64,000 bases of DNA from Phytopythium helicoides (GCA_024867545.1 JANFNE010000040.1:310001-374000); one strand, 5' to 3'. Numbered from the stretch's first letter, positions 15,001-24,419 are shown. Made by a program: numbers and translations. Notes: a model not told the origin generated them from the sequence alone.

Positions 15001-16222
15001 AGATTGTCCACGTATATCCTCCCTGTGGATCTGGACTCGTGGTTCGGGTGACATCTACCGTACCAACATTACCCAGATTCTCGAGTGCCGTCTTCATTGC
15101 AGCAGCCGAACAATCAACGGGCAAATCAACAGTCGGGGTATTGATGAAGCTCAGTTGGAAAAACCCTGTCAGCTGGTTTCCCGCGGTGAGTTCTGTAACG
15201 GTAACGGTAGCGCCAGTCGCCTGTAGCAAGACATTCGGCCCCACAGTGAGCATCGGGACGTTCCCAGTGTTGCCTGGCGCGTTGGACGTGAATGTGATGG
15301 ACCACGAGTATCCATTCTGCGCGCTCGGCCCTGTGCGCACAACGTTCACTGCCTCAATGCTGTTGAGCGCTTGCAGTCGCTGCTGCATCACCGCGTCAGT
15401 GGCATCAAACGGGATGTCGGCAGTCGACTCTCCGCGAAAGCCGAGCGTGAAGGTCCCAGCTGAGATTACGTTTCCCTGCTGCGTCGTGGCGAGCGCAACG
15501 TTGGCGCCACTCCCTGTCAGGAAGTTGGACGAGAGCGTGAGGCTCGGCACGTTCCCCATGGCTGTGGCGAACGTGACCTGTCCACGTGAAGCCGCCTTGA
15601 GGGTCTGGCGTGGACGAGCGGGTCACTCCCTGCACGCCGCTGGCGCCGACGTTGCTCATGGCGCGCAGGATTTCCGCGACGCTGGCACGATCGCCCGTGG
15701 CCAGTGCGATCGAACGCGATGACGCCCGACCGCTGCTTGCTGCCGCCGGTCGACGTTGTGTCGAGCTCGAGCGTGAAGCTTCCTCCCAAAGTCTCTCCTG
15801 GCGCAGCGCTGGTCGTGATGGTCTGGATGTCCTGGAGCGCCGTCGCGGCCGTCGTGACAACCTGCACCTCGTCGACGTCTGCAGGCCAGCGTCTGCACGG
15901 TCTGCACCTCGTTGGCGCCCGTGTTCGCCCACGAGCGCACGACTTGCTGCTCGCGGACGCCCGGGTCCGGGTCCCACTCGACCAGATACCCGGAGACAGG
16001 CGCGCCGCCGTCGCTCATGGGCGGCGCCCACGCCACCTGCAGCGCGTCCTGGCTCACGACGCCCAGCGCCACATCCAGCGGGGCTGATGGAACTGCGAGC
16101 AGCGAGCGTTAGAGCGTTGGGAGACTGAGGAAACGCGGGGCTCGGAGCGCCTCACCGGAGACCGCAGCGCGCGCGATCGCGATCGCCAGCGGTGGCAGCG
16201 CGAGGAGGAAGAGCCGCCGCAT
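1..16222 (-). CDS. Giant secreted filamin/PA14/fibronectin III multidomain protein (3' end outside window)
   Basis: Reading from 16222 leftwards, almost the whole 16 kb codes on the minus strand and runs off the window, giving about 5,000 residues or more. It opens with a signal peptide, followed by fibronectin III domains, many copies of a module of about 100 residues, a PA14 domain (about 7690-8070), filamin Ig repeats, a second PA14 domain (about 3170-3620), then more filamin repeats and modules. Two introns are clear (16093-16155 and 13472-13537). Elsewhere the frame changes some 20 times, often by one base with conserved motifs continuing on both sides, for example near 15890, 10750, 8000, 7705 and 7260. 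These breaks look like sequence errors or a decaying gene; some may be undetected introns. Family knowledge suggests an extracellular or cell-surface adhesion/structural role. No catalytic motif was seen. The exact function is unknown. Confidence 0.8.
3170..3620 (-). other. PA14 domain 2 of the giant protein
   Basis: The domain starts at LWGTYFENVDF and includes IDASVDFKWG, YSVIWEGEIRAEASGVHYF, DDAVSLEVDGHVLLD and FYSVKIKYRTRDAQSFIRVEW. All expected PA14 blocks are present in one frame. It follows a filamin-type repeat and is followed by another filamin repeat (IDGFNVMSTTS to GNRKFQTGRDTF, about 2900-3120) after a frame break near 3130. Confidence 0.75.
5880..7690 (-). other. Filamin-type Ig repeat block of the giant protein
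   Basis: Repeated filamin signatures are visible: IIGSPFPITVTPG, YGQGLTQATAGITAQFIIQ, AKDQNGNN, GEGRYLVKYLPAVSGQFQLYV, ARDTYGNAKW and VQGSPFTVVVGD. These match the filamin/ABP280 pattern (G....A......F.I...D..GN, then G.Y.V.Y.P...G.Y.L.V, then GSPF...V). A frame break lies near 7260, where one repeat is split between two frames, and another near 6210. Confidence 0.75.
7690..8070 (-). other. PA14 domain 1 of the giant protein
   Basis: The segment begins with GGLRALYYDNYWF and continues with ISIRWFGKI, SYVLYVQSTEGVRVWFDHE and YYDIKIEYRE. This is the usual PA14 order: GL.A.YY, then I.I.W.G, then Y.L.....GV..W.D, then I.IEY. Two single-base frame breaks interrupt it, near 8000 and near 7705. PA14 domains are beta-barrels often involved in carbohydrate binding or adhesion. 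Confidence 0.7.
8870..16092 (-). other. N-terminal region of the giant protein: fibronectin III domains and ~100-residue modules
   Basis: Fibronectin III domains are recognised by the pattern W.PP..DGG..I..Y.V and by V.AIN..G, e.g. around 15950-16060, 13350-13700, 11280-11700 and 10040-10230. Between them is a recurring module of about 100 residues: a GTF.L.F.GE.T..I.FDA strand, then a helix-like segment with LE.L..IG.V.V.R, then GY.W.VTF....G..P.L. At least ten copies are visible, e.g. 15100-15500, 14900-15200, 13760-14000, 12250-12550 and 8290-8740. I cannot match this module to a named domain from memory. Confidence 0.7.
13472..13537 (-). other. Intron inside the giant gene
   Basis: On the minus strand GTAAGT at 13537 and CACACAG ending at 13472 bound a 66 bp intron. 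Splicing joins ..FAIPTP to SPSVPTNVSLEAIDG in frame inside a fibronectin III linker. It shows that some frame changes in this gene are real introns and not errors. Confidence 0.75.
16093..16222 (-). other. Signal-peptide exon and first intron of the giant gene
   Basis: The ATG at 16222 begins MRRLFLLALPPLAIAIARA, a short basic start followed by a Leu/Ala/Ile-rich core, which is a good secretory signal peptide. Exon 1 ends at 16156. The intron 16093-16155 (63 bp, GTGAGG..CTCGCAG) joins in phase to exon 2 at 16092, which opens a fibronectin III domain (residues near APPMSDGGAPVSGYLVEW). The splice keeps the frame exactly, which supports this start. Confidence 0.75.
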
Positions 16223-16529
16223 GTTGCGGACGCTGGAGCGGGGCTGGAGGCGCGAGGCGGAGAGCTGTGAGCGGGCGGCGGCGGCTTGTCGAGTGACCCC
16301 GAGACGCCCAGGGAAAGATACGGCGACCCTTGAACGGAGGCAGGCGGCGCGTCAAGGCGCTCGGCTCGACAAGCGCCCCGCACGTCGGTCTGTAGGCTCG
16401 ATCTGCACGCTCCGCGCCATGGGCCTCGGCCTTTCTCCAAGCTGATCAAATGTCGTTTGACGGTCGCGAGAGTCTCGTGGCAAATCACAGTGGACCGGAT
16501 TTCCTCCCGCGAGGGGGAAGGAGATCGCC
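16223..16529. promoter_or_regulatory. Divergent promoter region
   Basis: About 300 bp of GC-rich sequence lie between the start of the giant gene (minus) and the 414-residue gene (plus), so both promoters must fit here. No TATA box or clear initiator was identified. The right half belongs to the inverted duplication, the left half does not appear to. Confidence 0.45.
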
Positions 16530-17774
16530 ATGGAGATCGATGCCTTCTACATGGAGGACTTGCTCAACTTTGCAGGGGCCTTGGAGGGCTCGCGCTTTGG
16601 CTACATCAAGTCGCGAATGGACAAGGTGTTCGCGGTCGAGCTCGAGTCGGAAGACGCGTATTTCAACGCGCTCCTGTCGCTCTCCGAGTACTCGTTCGGG
16701 GCGTTCATGAAGGATGCGAGTAGCAACCCCAAGGACAACGCCGTGATGACGGGCGACGGGTCCTTCAAGAACCTGTTCCACTACGACTACTCCAACAATA
16801 TTGACTACGCCTTCGTCTACGACTGCCTCGCCAACCCACTGATCCGGACGCCAGTCTACGGGCAGTACTGTGCCAAACACAAGAGCGAGCGCAGTGGAAT
16901 GTGTTTCGACTGCCTGGAGCGCTACCGAGTGATCACGCGCAACCTCATCCCGCTGATGAAAACGCTGCGCAAAGATCTGTGCAGCATCTACTTCGTGGAC
17001 GTTCTGTATGACCTCATCCGCTTCGAGAACCGCGAACTCTACGCCTTCATCGCCTACATGATCAACCAGTTCCGAGATGGTTCGAGCTTCAAAACGTTCA
17101 TCTCGGAGTTCGGAAAGAAGAAGGTCTATCGGTTGCTGAAAACCATGAATCGCCCATTCCGCCGCATCGACTTCAAGCTAGTTCTGAAGAAATATGTGCC
17201 TTTGCTCTACGCGGTGTACGCTTACTGCGCCGATGTGCGAGTGGATTGTCTGGATCGTGTATACGACTACATGCTGTATGAGGGTCTCTCTGTCTTCAAG
17301 ACGGTACCAAGCGAGCTAGTGGTGGTGGGCTACAAGGTCGGCGACGGATACCGCATCGACATCATTAAGACGAAAGCGGTACTGGACTTTGCGGGCGATC
17401 GAAAGTTTCAAATCGCCTCACATCCGCTACTTGAGGGTCTGAACTTTGGATTTTATGATGCTCGCTTGAAGGCATACAAAGAAAACAACACCATAAATCG
17501 TCGAATTGGGAAGCAGTTGCGCAAGCTCTACACGGGTTTCAGCTTCAGCGGTCGCTCGATTTTCAGTGGTCAAATCATTCGCTCCGAAGACGCAATCGTC
17601 GTGGGGTTCTTGAAGAAGAGCGAGAACACTTTTCAGAACTTCCGCTTGGACATTCACATCGAATCAATCATCCCGAACAATCCCAGTGTCGACTCAATGC
17701 GGAACATAAAACACTCGCAATGGAGCTTCGAAGACAATGAGGCTGACGCTGTCTACATACAGGGCAAGGAATGA
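16530..17774 (+). CDS. Conserved 414-residue protein of unknown function (copy 1)
   Basis: A single uninterrupted frame of 414 residues starting at an ATG in good context (gccATGG). I do not recognise the family. No signal peptide or convincing membrane segment is seen. The protein is rich in Tyr, Phe, Arg and Lys and has a possible zinc knuckle YCAKHKSERSGMCFDCLER (residues about 112-130), with spacing C-x2-H-x7-C-x2-C. The C-terminal third ends in an acidic tail (SFEDNEADAV). A copy of exactly equal length lies in opposite orientation at 41245-42489, roughly nine residues in ten identical, with both frames fully open, which supports a working gene under selection. It is divergent from the giant gene and upstream of the coiled-coil gene. 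Confidence 0.8.
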   Translation: MEIDAFYMEDLLNFAGALEGSRFGYIKSRMDKVFAVELESEDAYFNALLSLSEYSFGAFMKDASSNPKDNAVMTGDGSFKNLFHYDYSNNIDYAFVYDCLANPLIRTPVYGQYCAKHKSERSGMCFDCLERYRVITRNLIPLMKTLRKDLCSIYFVDVLYDLIRFENRELYAFIAYMINQFRDGSSFKTFISEFGKKKVYRLLKTMNRPFRRIDFKLVLKKYVPLLYAVYAYCADVRVDCLDRVYDYMLYEGLSVFKTVPSELVVVGYKVGDGYRIDIIKTKAVLDFAGDRKFQIASHPLLEGLNFGFYDARLKAYKENNTINRRIGKQLRKLYTGFSFSGRSIFSGQIIRSEDAIVVGFLKKSENTFQNFRLDIHIESIIPNNPSVDSMRNIKHSQWSFEDNEADAVYIQGKE

Positions 17775-18398
17775 CACGTTCACTAACGAAGTCTACTCCA
17801 AAATCAGGACCTCTAACCATGAGCAGTGTTATACATGTCGTGCTCGTGTAGTTTAGACCTTACGTCAAGTTCTCTTGGACAACGTGACACTCTTTGTTGA
17901 TTTTGAGGTCTATGGACAGTGACAAGTAAAGAAGGGTTAGCCTTCAGAATTGTATGCGTACATATCCACCGCTGTCATGTTGTTGCTTGGGCTTTTCAAG
18001 GTGCAGTAAGGCTCGCTCTCGAATACGAGCTGGCTAGATACCTCTAGGTTGCGCCTATGGCATTTTTGATGAGGAATGAGCCAGTCTGTTGAAAGTGCGA
18101 AGTCGATTTATGGAGCACACGAGCAATCGGTCTGCAAAAACTCGTTGATGACGCCTTGTAGTGCGATGGGAAGCTGTCTTCTCCACCGCTGGAAGCTGAG
18201 CCTGCGAAATGAAAATTCTCATTTTCCTCACTTGACCACCATCCTAGACTAGGACCTTGAGCTAGGACGAAACCAGGACAGGTTGAAGTGACCTTCACTC
18301 CTTCCCTTCGTTCCGTTGTTTCCCTTGTCACTTTCCAATCTTCCGCAAGCTCCTCAAGCTCCAAGCGACCAGAAAGGACGGCGCAGAGCTTCCAGGCG
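17775..18398. other. Spacer shared by both arms of the old inverted duplication
   Basis: No plus-strand gene was found between the 414-residue gene and the coiled-coil gene. On the minus strand an open frame from 18553 to 18044 runs antisense to coiled-coil exon 1 and through its 5' leader. The mirror region (40371-40910) keeps the same frame open. A further open stretch of about 55 codons ends at about 17937 and is also conserved in the mirror arm. Coding status is unproven. Confidence 0.35.
17940..18020 (-). repeat. Short repeat, copy A of three
   Basis: About 80 bp also found at 40934-41014 (mirror arm) and, in a third diverged copy, at 42782-42848. All three share the core AGTCCAAGCAACAACATGAC or a close variant and GCGGTGGAT. 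Confidence 0.6.
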
Positions 18399-21300
18399 AT
18401 GGCGTGGGCTCCGGACGAGGAGAAGAGCGCGCCGCTGTCGCTGGCGCTGTGCGCGGCGCTTTCCTGCGTTGACTCGCGGTTTTCCGAGGCGCTGAGGGCG
18501 ATTTTTGCGTCCAGGGCGGCCAAGAAGAGGGAAATCCTGCAGAGCGAAGCCAAGAAGCTCGAGCAGCGGCTGCGGGACCGCGCGGCAGTGCTCAGCCACC
18601 TCCGGCGCCACCACGAGGAGCTGCTGAGCGTGAACGGGCAGCTGCAGCACGTGATTGTCCAAAATGAGCGTTTGTGCTGCTGCGTTGTTGATTTATGCCG
18701 TGGTGGTGTGCAGACAGCGCAAGAATGCGAGGAGAGCCAAGCTAGACCGTCTTCGCGAGTCGATTGAGTTGGGGAGCTCGCCAGAGTCGGAGCGGTCGGG
18801 TCGGCTGTTCTCAGCGGCAGTGAAGGACGCAGCGACCGTCAGCGACAAGAACTCGACGATGAAGACGGTCTTGGTGTCGCTTGGAGAGCAGCGACAGAAG
18901 CTGGAACAGAAAGCTATGAGTGCCGAAGAGGAGTTCACGCACAAGTCGAGGTTCCTTTATGATGCGACGCTGCAACTGCGCGAAGGTATCATTTGCAGAC
19001 CCAACCCATTTTCGTGGCGGTGTTGACGAGTTCTTGTGTTTCTGCAGCGAAAGAGACGCATCAACTGAGCTTGGAAGACGCGCGTTCGCTTCACTGGGAG
19101 TTAGAGGTGCTGCATCGACAGTATAGAGAGTCGCTTGTATTCATCGTGGTCTGATCGTTTGCTGCGACTAGCTCGAGGAATTCGAAGTTGCAGCGGCAGA
19201 GAACAGATTGCGTCAAGTTGGACAGCAGCTTCAGCTTGAAAAGCTCCAGCTTGATACGCTGACGAGCGAGTATCAAGTAAAGCTAGCTGCTTACGAAGAT
19301 TTGAGCAAGGTACTTTTCCATCGCCAAAGCAAACGCCCATATCCGCTCGCTTCTATCTTACCCAAACTTTTGCTTGATCTTCAGGTTCGCGACAACTTCC
19401 AAGCAATGGCTAAAGAGGCGCACGACCAGCTTCAGATCGAGAAAGTGGAAGCGACTCGGTATGACATATACTTCATGTGGTTTATTGCTCCGACTGACAA
19501 ATTTGCTGCAGAAACTGGAGAAGCACAGTAGGGATGATGGAGCGTCATGGAGTAAGCAGCACTCGCTGGATGAACAGACGTTATTCGTTGTTTGCTCACG
19601 GTCATGATAGCCCACGTGCGCAAAGGACAACGAAGTCCGAGAGATTCAGGTCCAACTGCTTGCACAGCTTGAAAACCTGACGGTATGGCACGTCGCGATT
19701 TTCGAGGTTCAAAAGTGACTCGATTCTAATACGACGCCTTTGTCACTTCGTACAGCAATCCGTCAGTACCACAAAGTCTGCGAGGCGAGAGCTTGTGTTT
19801 CAAATCAAGCAAGAGAAGGAAATGCTCGCACTGACAAAGTCTAGTGTCAAGGTGCGTGTTTGCACTGCATGGGTGGATGCTTGATCAGTTACGGCTGACA
19901 GGATTCGGATAGGCAAAGCGAGACCAAATGGAGTGGCTCAAGCGCCAGCGAGCATTTCTTGAAAGCGAGTATCGGAGCCTGATTGAGTCACGGTCTGCTA
20001 GTGAGCAAGGTATATATCTATTGAACTCTTCTCGGGATTGAAGTTGCTTTCTACTCTGACGTTTGCTCACTGCAGCATACCATGAGTCAGTCAAAATGCA
20101 CAAAGGCGCTCTGGCAAAGCTTGATGATGAGAAGGCTGCGGCGAAATCTACCCTGAACCAAATCGAGGGTGAGATCGCGTCGAGCGAAGCCAATGCAAAG
20201 GCTTTGTCCACACAGATCTCGGACGAACGCAAGCGGCTCAACCAACAGCTACGCAAACGACGGACAAAGGAAAAGAAGCAAAAGGGCTCGAGTGTGAACC
20301 TCGATGCAATGCGAGCTGAAATTGACTCTGCACGGCAAATCCTTGTCAAAACTCAATCAGCGCGGCACAAACAGCAAGAGTTACTCGACAAGATGACTGC
20401 AGAGAACGAAGAGCTGCAGCACACACTCACAAATCTCCAGAAGCAAACTCAAGATGACGAGCGTGCACTTCAAGAGCTGAGCGATGTGGGTTCGAAACCT
20501 ACAGAAGATATTGCGGCAGCGAAGAAGGAACTGCGTTCCATTTTGCAAGACCCGAACTTTTCCGACTGGGAAAACATTATCGAGTGGGTGAATCAAAAGG
20601 TGAGGAACAAGCATGAACGAAACGCTGTGAAGTTCTATATCGCTTATTCGGTGAGTGATTTCGAGCAGATTGCTGAAGGAAGAAGCGATGCGCATGCCCA
20701 GCTCCGACACGACCGAGTGGTGTCCGCTAAGAGTGTACGTCAGTCACTCATCCTCTCGATCGAAGCGGTTGATATGTCTCTCGTATTGAAGTTGTTTGTT
20801 TGGTGATAGCTTCGCGAGCGATTTGAGGCAAAGTTCAAGGCGCTCGATGAAAAGTGTGGGAAGATGCTAGTCGAAAAGGTACCATGCAGTGACAAAGTAC
20901 CACGTGGTTTTACTCGTATTTGAGCTAATGCCTCTATCTCTTCAAGCGATCTATATACGATGACATGGTGAAAAAGAAGCAGTCAAATCGATATGCCACC
21001 GCCTCGGCTAGAGAGGGGACTCTAGAGACCTTATCTCGTTCTTCAACCAACAAACTCCATACCCGAGAGAAACAGCACGATCCGAAATCGAGAGGAAAGC
21101 CCTCTGCTGAAGATCTCAAAAAAAGCAAAGCAAAGGTGCGAAATCCGGTTCACTTGATTTTTGCAATGATTGTTGTTGTAACGGATTGATTGGCTTCCAG
21201 CCTGATGGCAATGCCGTCCGAGAAAAGTCTATGGCACACAAAATAGCGCATTCAAGTGACACGATCCAACCAGTTCCTCGCTTGGATGCTGATTCTCGGT

Positions 21301-21978
21301 CCAACACGGCTACGCCGTCTCCGACAATGTCTCCCGCTCCATCTTTCTCGTCGAATGTGTCCTCGCAGCAGTTGGCAACTCCATTGGAACGCGTCTCCGT
21401 GCCAAGACAGCATGGCTCAAGCACACGGAAGAAGCTCAACCCTCGTGCCAAGCCTCAAGCACCAGCAGGAAATTTGGTTACTACTCCAACAACAGCAGCC
21501 CGACCAAGAGCACAGCGCTCGCTTTCACCGAGTGGCGAATGCGTTTCGAGTGGAGAAAGAATGAGTCAGTCCGCGACGGAGCATTCGTCGACCGCTGATA
21601 GTCGGTTCCTCCACGACGACAAAGAGAATATGTCTCCTCCACGAGCATCCTCCATAAACCAGGCAAAGAGCTCGACTCAGCTCAAGCAACCGCAGCCACA
21701 ACCAAAGCGCCGCAGTGCCTTATCCCAAGCTGCTATCGCTACTCGAGGCAAGCTCAAAGTAACGAAAGCCAAGGTCGGCGCATCAGTAAGTTATCATCTC
21801 CTCGACACTCTGGTAAGCTTTACTTTGCTAACCTCCGTGGCTGTAGCAGATCGCAATCAAGAGAGGCACCAAGAAGCTCCCGCTGAGCGGCCGCAAGATC
21901 AAGAGCAGCGGGTCGGGGATCATTGGTTCCACGACCATGACTCCGTCGACTGCTAGCAGCTCTAGTGCAACGCGTTGA
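18399..21978 (+). CDS. Long coiled-coil protein with KEN motif, 14 exons (copy 1)
   Basis: I rebuilt 14 exons: 18399-18673, 18714-18985, 19048-19106, 19172-19309, 19385-19458, 19512-19551, 19626-19682, 19756-19851, 19913-20009, 20076-20734, 20810-20878, 20947-21135, 21201-21785 and 21850-21978. They total 2739 bases, exactly 913 codons with the stop, and all 13 introns (40-75 bp) are GT..AG. The first ~590 residues are mostly coiled coil (heptads of Leu/Glu/Lys/Gln). Next comes a conserved patch with NFSDWENIIEWVNQKVRNK, then a low-complexity basic, Ser/Pro-rich tail with DDKENMSPP, a KEN-box-like APC/C degron followed by a possible proline-directed site, ending in KRGTKKLPLSGRKIKSSGSG. No motor or other enzyme domain is seen. 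A cytoskeletal or cell-division scaffold is an inference from this layout. A mirror copy lies at 36931-40555. Confidence 0.75.
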
Positions 21979-22045
21979 TTCGCTAGTGACTGGCTGGCTG
22001 GCGATGGGTTCTCTTTTGACTGATCGACTCCTGCTCGTTGCATGT

Positions 22046-22395
22046 CATGGCTCAACAATCGTAACGTATTCGACACAGCTCCACACGATAATTCTTGCAT
22101 TCGATGAGCGCTGTTCGACTTAGAACTAGGACTCTTTGTTGAACGCACAGGCCTCTGCCGTAGCTGCAGCACTGCTCGATTGCTTGATTCGCACACGGAG
22201 CTCGCGGTGCGTAAGTCTTGGCAGGCAAGAAGGCGCGAGCACCATTAATGTCATCAACGAAATCTTTGCTGGCGACAGTCGAGTGGACGCTTGTCCAGCT
22301 CACGATGGTATCAACCCCTACGAAGTCGACCAAATCCTGTTTCGCCGGTCGTTGCAACCGCACCATGCTCACGTTGAGTCTGCAACCGCTGCGCT
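22046..22395 (-). other. Conserved antisense open segment downstream of the coiled-coil gene
   Basis: Minus-strand frame with QDLVDFVGVD, VASKDFVDDINGARAFLPAK and TYAPRAPC. The mirror arm (36590-36860, plus strand) shows related text: QDSTDFLEV, IVASKAFMADDI and AKIYAPRAPC, but with frame changes. It may be a remnant of a convergent gene that was duplicated with the arm. The family is not recognised. Confidence 0.3.
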
Positions 22396-22846
22396 ATGAA
22401 TATGAAATTTGATCGCATGTCATGGCTCAACAAGATCCAAAGACCGCCCGCGTTGCAGTCTGCGGCGGACTCTGTTGTCCCTACAGCTATGATTAGCAAT
22501 GAAACGCGATCCGGGAGTTTCTCTCCTGGGACCGTGTACTCGACATGATCAATTGTTGCCACTGATATTTCCATGACTGTGACGTTCCCCAACACCTCGC
22601 GCGCGTTTCCCTTGCGTTGTGCGGTGGTCTCAGGACGATTATTCTGCCCGAGCGGATTATTCTGGCGAGATTGTGCCTCCGCCAACCAGCATTCTGAGCC
22701 TGGAAGACTTGGCGTTTGTATTGTTAGACTAACATTCAGACGCAAAAGTTGCCTTTTTCAGGCTTGTCATGCGCGCCAGTTGTGCCGCAGACGCAGCACA
22801 GATCCACGGCCCCCGCAGTGACACAACTCGATTCTCCCGCTCCAAG
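22396..22846. other. Spacer at the inner edge of the left arm, upstream of b5 reductase 1
   Basis: No convincing gene. A minus-strand open frame (22311-22745) with MEISVATIDHVEY and LLIIAVGTTESA could be a gene fragment, but nothing in it is recognised. The promoter of the b5 reductase gene must lie here; no motif was identified. Confidence 0.3.
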
Positions 22847-23756
22847 ATGCTCTCGGCCATCCTCCGCTCTGCTCGCGCTCCGACTCGTACGACCGTCGCG
22901 GCTTCGCTGACGACCGTCGGCATTCTGTCGGCTCTCACAGTCGCGTCCATGGCCACGTCAAGCCGTGCCACGCTGTGCGAGAACAACACCCCCAAGAAAG
23001 CGCTCGGCTCGTGGAGCTTCCAGGCGTTCAAGGTCCGGTCTGTTGAGCCCGTGACGCACGACACGAAGCGAGTCGTGTTTGACCTGCCAACCCCTGAGCA
23101 CGAGATGGGGCTCACGGTCGCCAGCTTCGTGCTCGCGCGCGCCAAGGTCAACGGCTCGACCGTCGTGCGCCCGTACACTCCAGTGAGCACCAACGAGGAG
23201 AAGGGCAAGCTTGAGCTCGTGGTCAAGGGGTACGCGAACGGCACGATGAGCAAGCACATCACGAGCCTCAAGCCCGGCGACGAGCTCGAGTTCATGGGGC
23301 CGATGAGCAAGTTCACGTACAAGGCAAACCAGTACAAGACTGTCGCGCTGCTGGCCGCCGGCTCGGGGCTCACGCCCGTGCTGCAGCTCGTCAAGGAGAT
23401 CCTGCGCAACCCCTGAGGACAAGACGCAGATCGTGCTCGTGTTCGGCAACAAGACAGAGGCCGACATCATTCTGCGCGACGAGCTGGACGCGCTCGCGGC
23501 GAAGCACCCGCAGTTCAAGGTCACTACGTGCTGAGCTCACCGCCGCCCGCGTGGACGGGCAAGACGGGTCACATCGACAAGCAGCTCGTGCAGGAGCTTC
23601 TCCCGGCTCCCAGCAAGGACCTCTTCGTCGGCGTGTGCGGTCCACCGGCCATGATGGAGAGCCTCTCGGGCAACCCGTGGCTGCTCTGGCAGGGCAGCCT
23701 CTCTGGCGCGCTCAAGGAGCTCGGCTACGCCAAAGGCCACCGTCTTCAAGTACTAA
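22847..23756 (+). CDS. NADH-cytochrome b5 reductase, copy 1, frame broken
   Basis: FAD/NADH enzyme that passes electrons from NADH to cytochrome b5. The N-terminus ([20 protein letters not shown] then a hydrophobic stretch) looks like a mitochondrial-type leader and anchor, as in outer-membrane b5 reductases. Family motifs are present: [13 protein letters not shown] (FAD binding), GSGLTPVLQ (nucleotide binding), HYVLSSPP and VCGPPAMM (NADH side). The reading frame breaks three times: an extra base near 23411-23414, a missing base near 23522 and an extra A at 23732-23734. With these breaks discounted the protein would be about 300 residues and collinear with the intact copy at 24420-25304. Sequence between the breaks is well conserved, so sequencing error is likely, though early decay of a redundant tandem copy is possible. 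Confidence 0.75.
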
Positions 23757-24419
23757 GCAGCTTAGCGGTAGATAGGCAGACAGACCGCCCCGCCGGTGGC
23801 GACCGCAGCCCCCGTCGACCTCGCATTAGCCAGTACACTACACACGAACCCTTTTTTGCTACCACTTTGTCCTTGAGTTCATGCATGCCGTGCAGGTTTC
23901 CAGGCAACAACAACTATGCACGCTTTGCTGCGTACTTCGCACAGGGTCATCCATCAAAAACCGTCGACAAAGCCTCCAAACCCCTTCTGCTTGTCGAGTT
24001 GCGAGGTATCGGAGGCGACTTCCAGTCGCCTCCACCACATGAACCTCTGGCCCACCTCCAGTCACCGACAGCTGAGTTTCAAGCGTCAAAGCAGCATCAA
24101 CGCCCCACCACCACGTGCACCAGTTCGCCACTCTCCAGATAACCTCCGCTCACCGCATTCATCACCAGCTCCCTCGAATCACCAGTCACCAAGTCGAGTC
24201 GAGCGTCAGCAGCTCCCATCAACTTGAAGTGGATGACGCGCCTCCCGCTGATTATGGCCCCCCTCGCGTCACCCTCCTCCCTCCCTCCCATTGGCCAAAA
24301 CCCCTCCCCTACCCCTCTCCCATTGGCCGAAACCCCCAGATCCCCCGACCGCTCTCCACCCCACGTTTTCTCACTGCGCATTCGTATCAATAGCTCTTGG
24401 CCGCCGCATCAAATCGCAA
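23757..24419. other. Intergenic region between the tandem b5 reductase genes
   Basis: No gene was found. The right part is C-rich and carries the promoter elements of b5 reductase 2, including two CCAAT-type boxes. Confidence 0.5.
24287..24328. promoter_or_regulatory. Paired CCAAT boxes upstream of b5 reductase 2
   Basis: CCCATTGGCC occurs twice, at 24287-24296 and 24319-24328, exactly 32 bp apart (about three helical turns) and 92-133 bp before the ATG at 24420. On the minus strand each reads CCAAT. The pairing suggests binding sites for an NF-Y-type factor (inference). Confidence 0.5.

Larger units (their letters stand above)
16500..22395 (+). repeat. Left arm of an old inverted duplication
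   Basis: The order 414-residue gene, spacer, coiled-coil gene, downstream segment recurs inverted at 36545-42520. Homology covers exons, introns and spacers. The two 414-residue proteins are about 90% identical, so the duplication is not recent. The inner edges are near 22395 and 36545, leaving about 14 kb between the arms. Confidence 0.8.

Noticed and set aside
16093..16155. First intron of the giant gene considered as another frame error
   Set aside because: Good GT..AG sites, a pyrimidine-containing acceptor and exact in-frame joining of signal peptide to fibronectin III domain.
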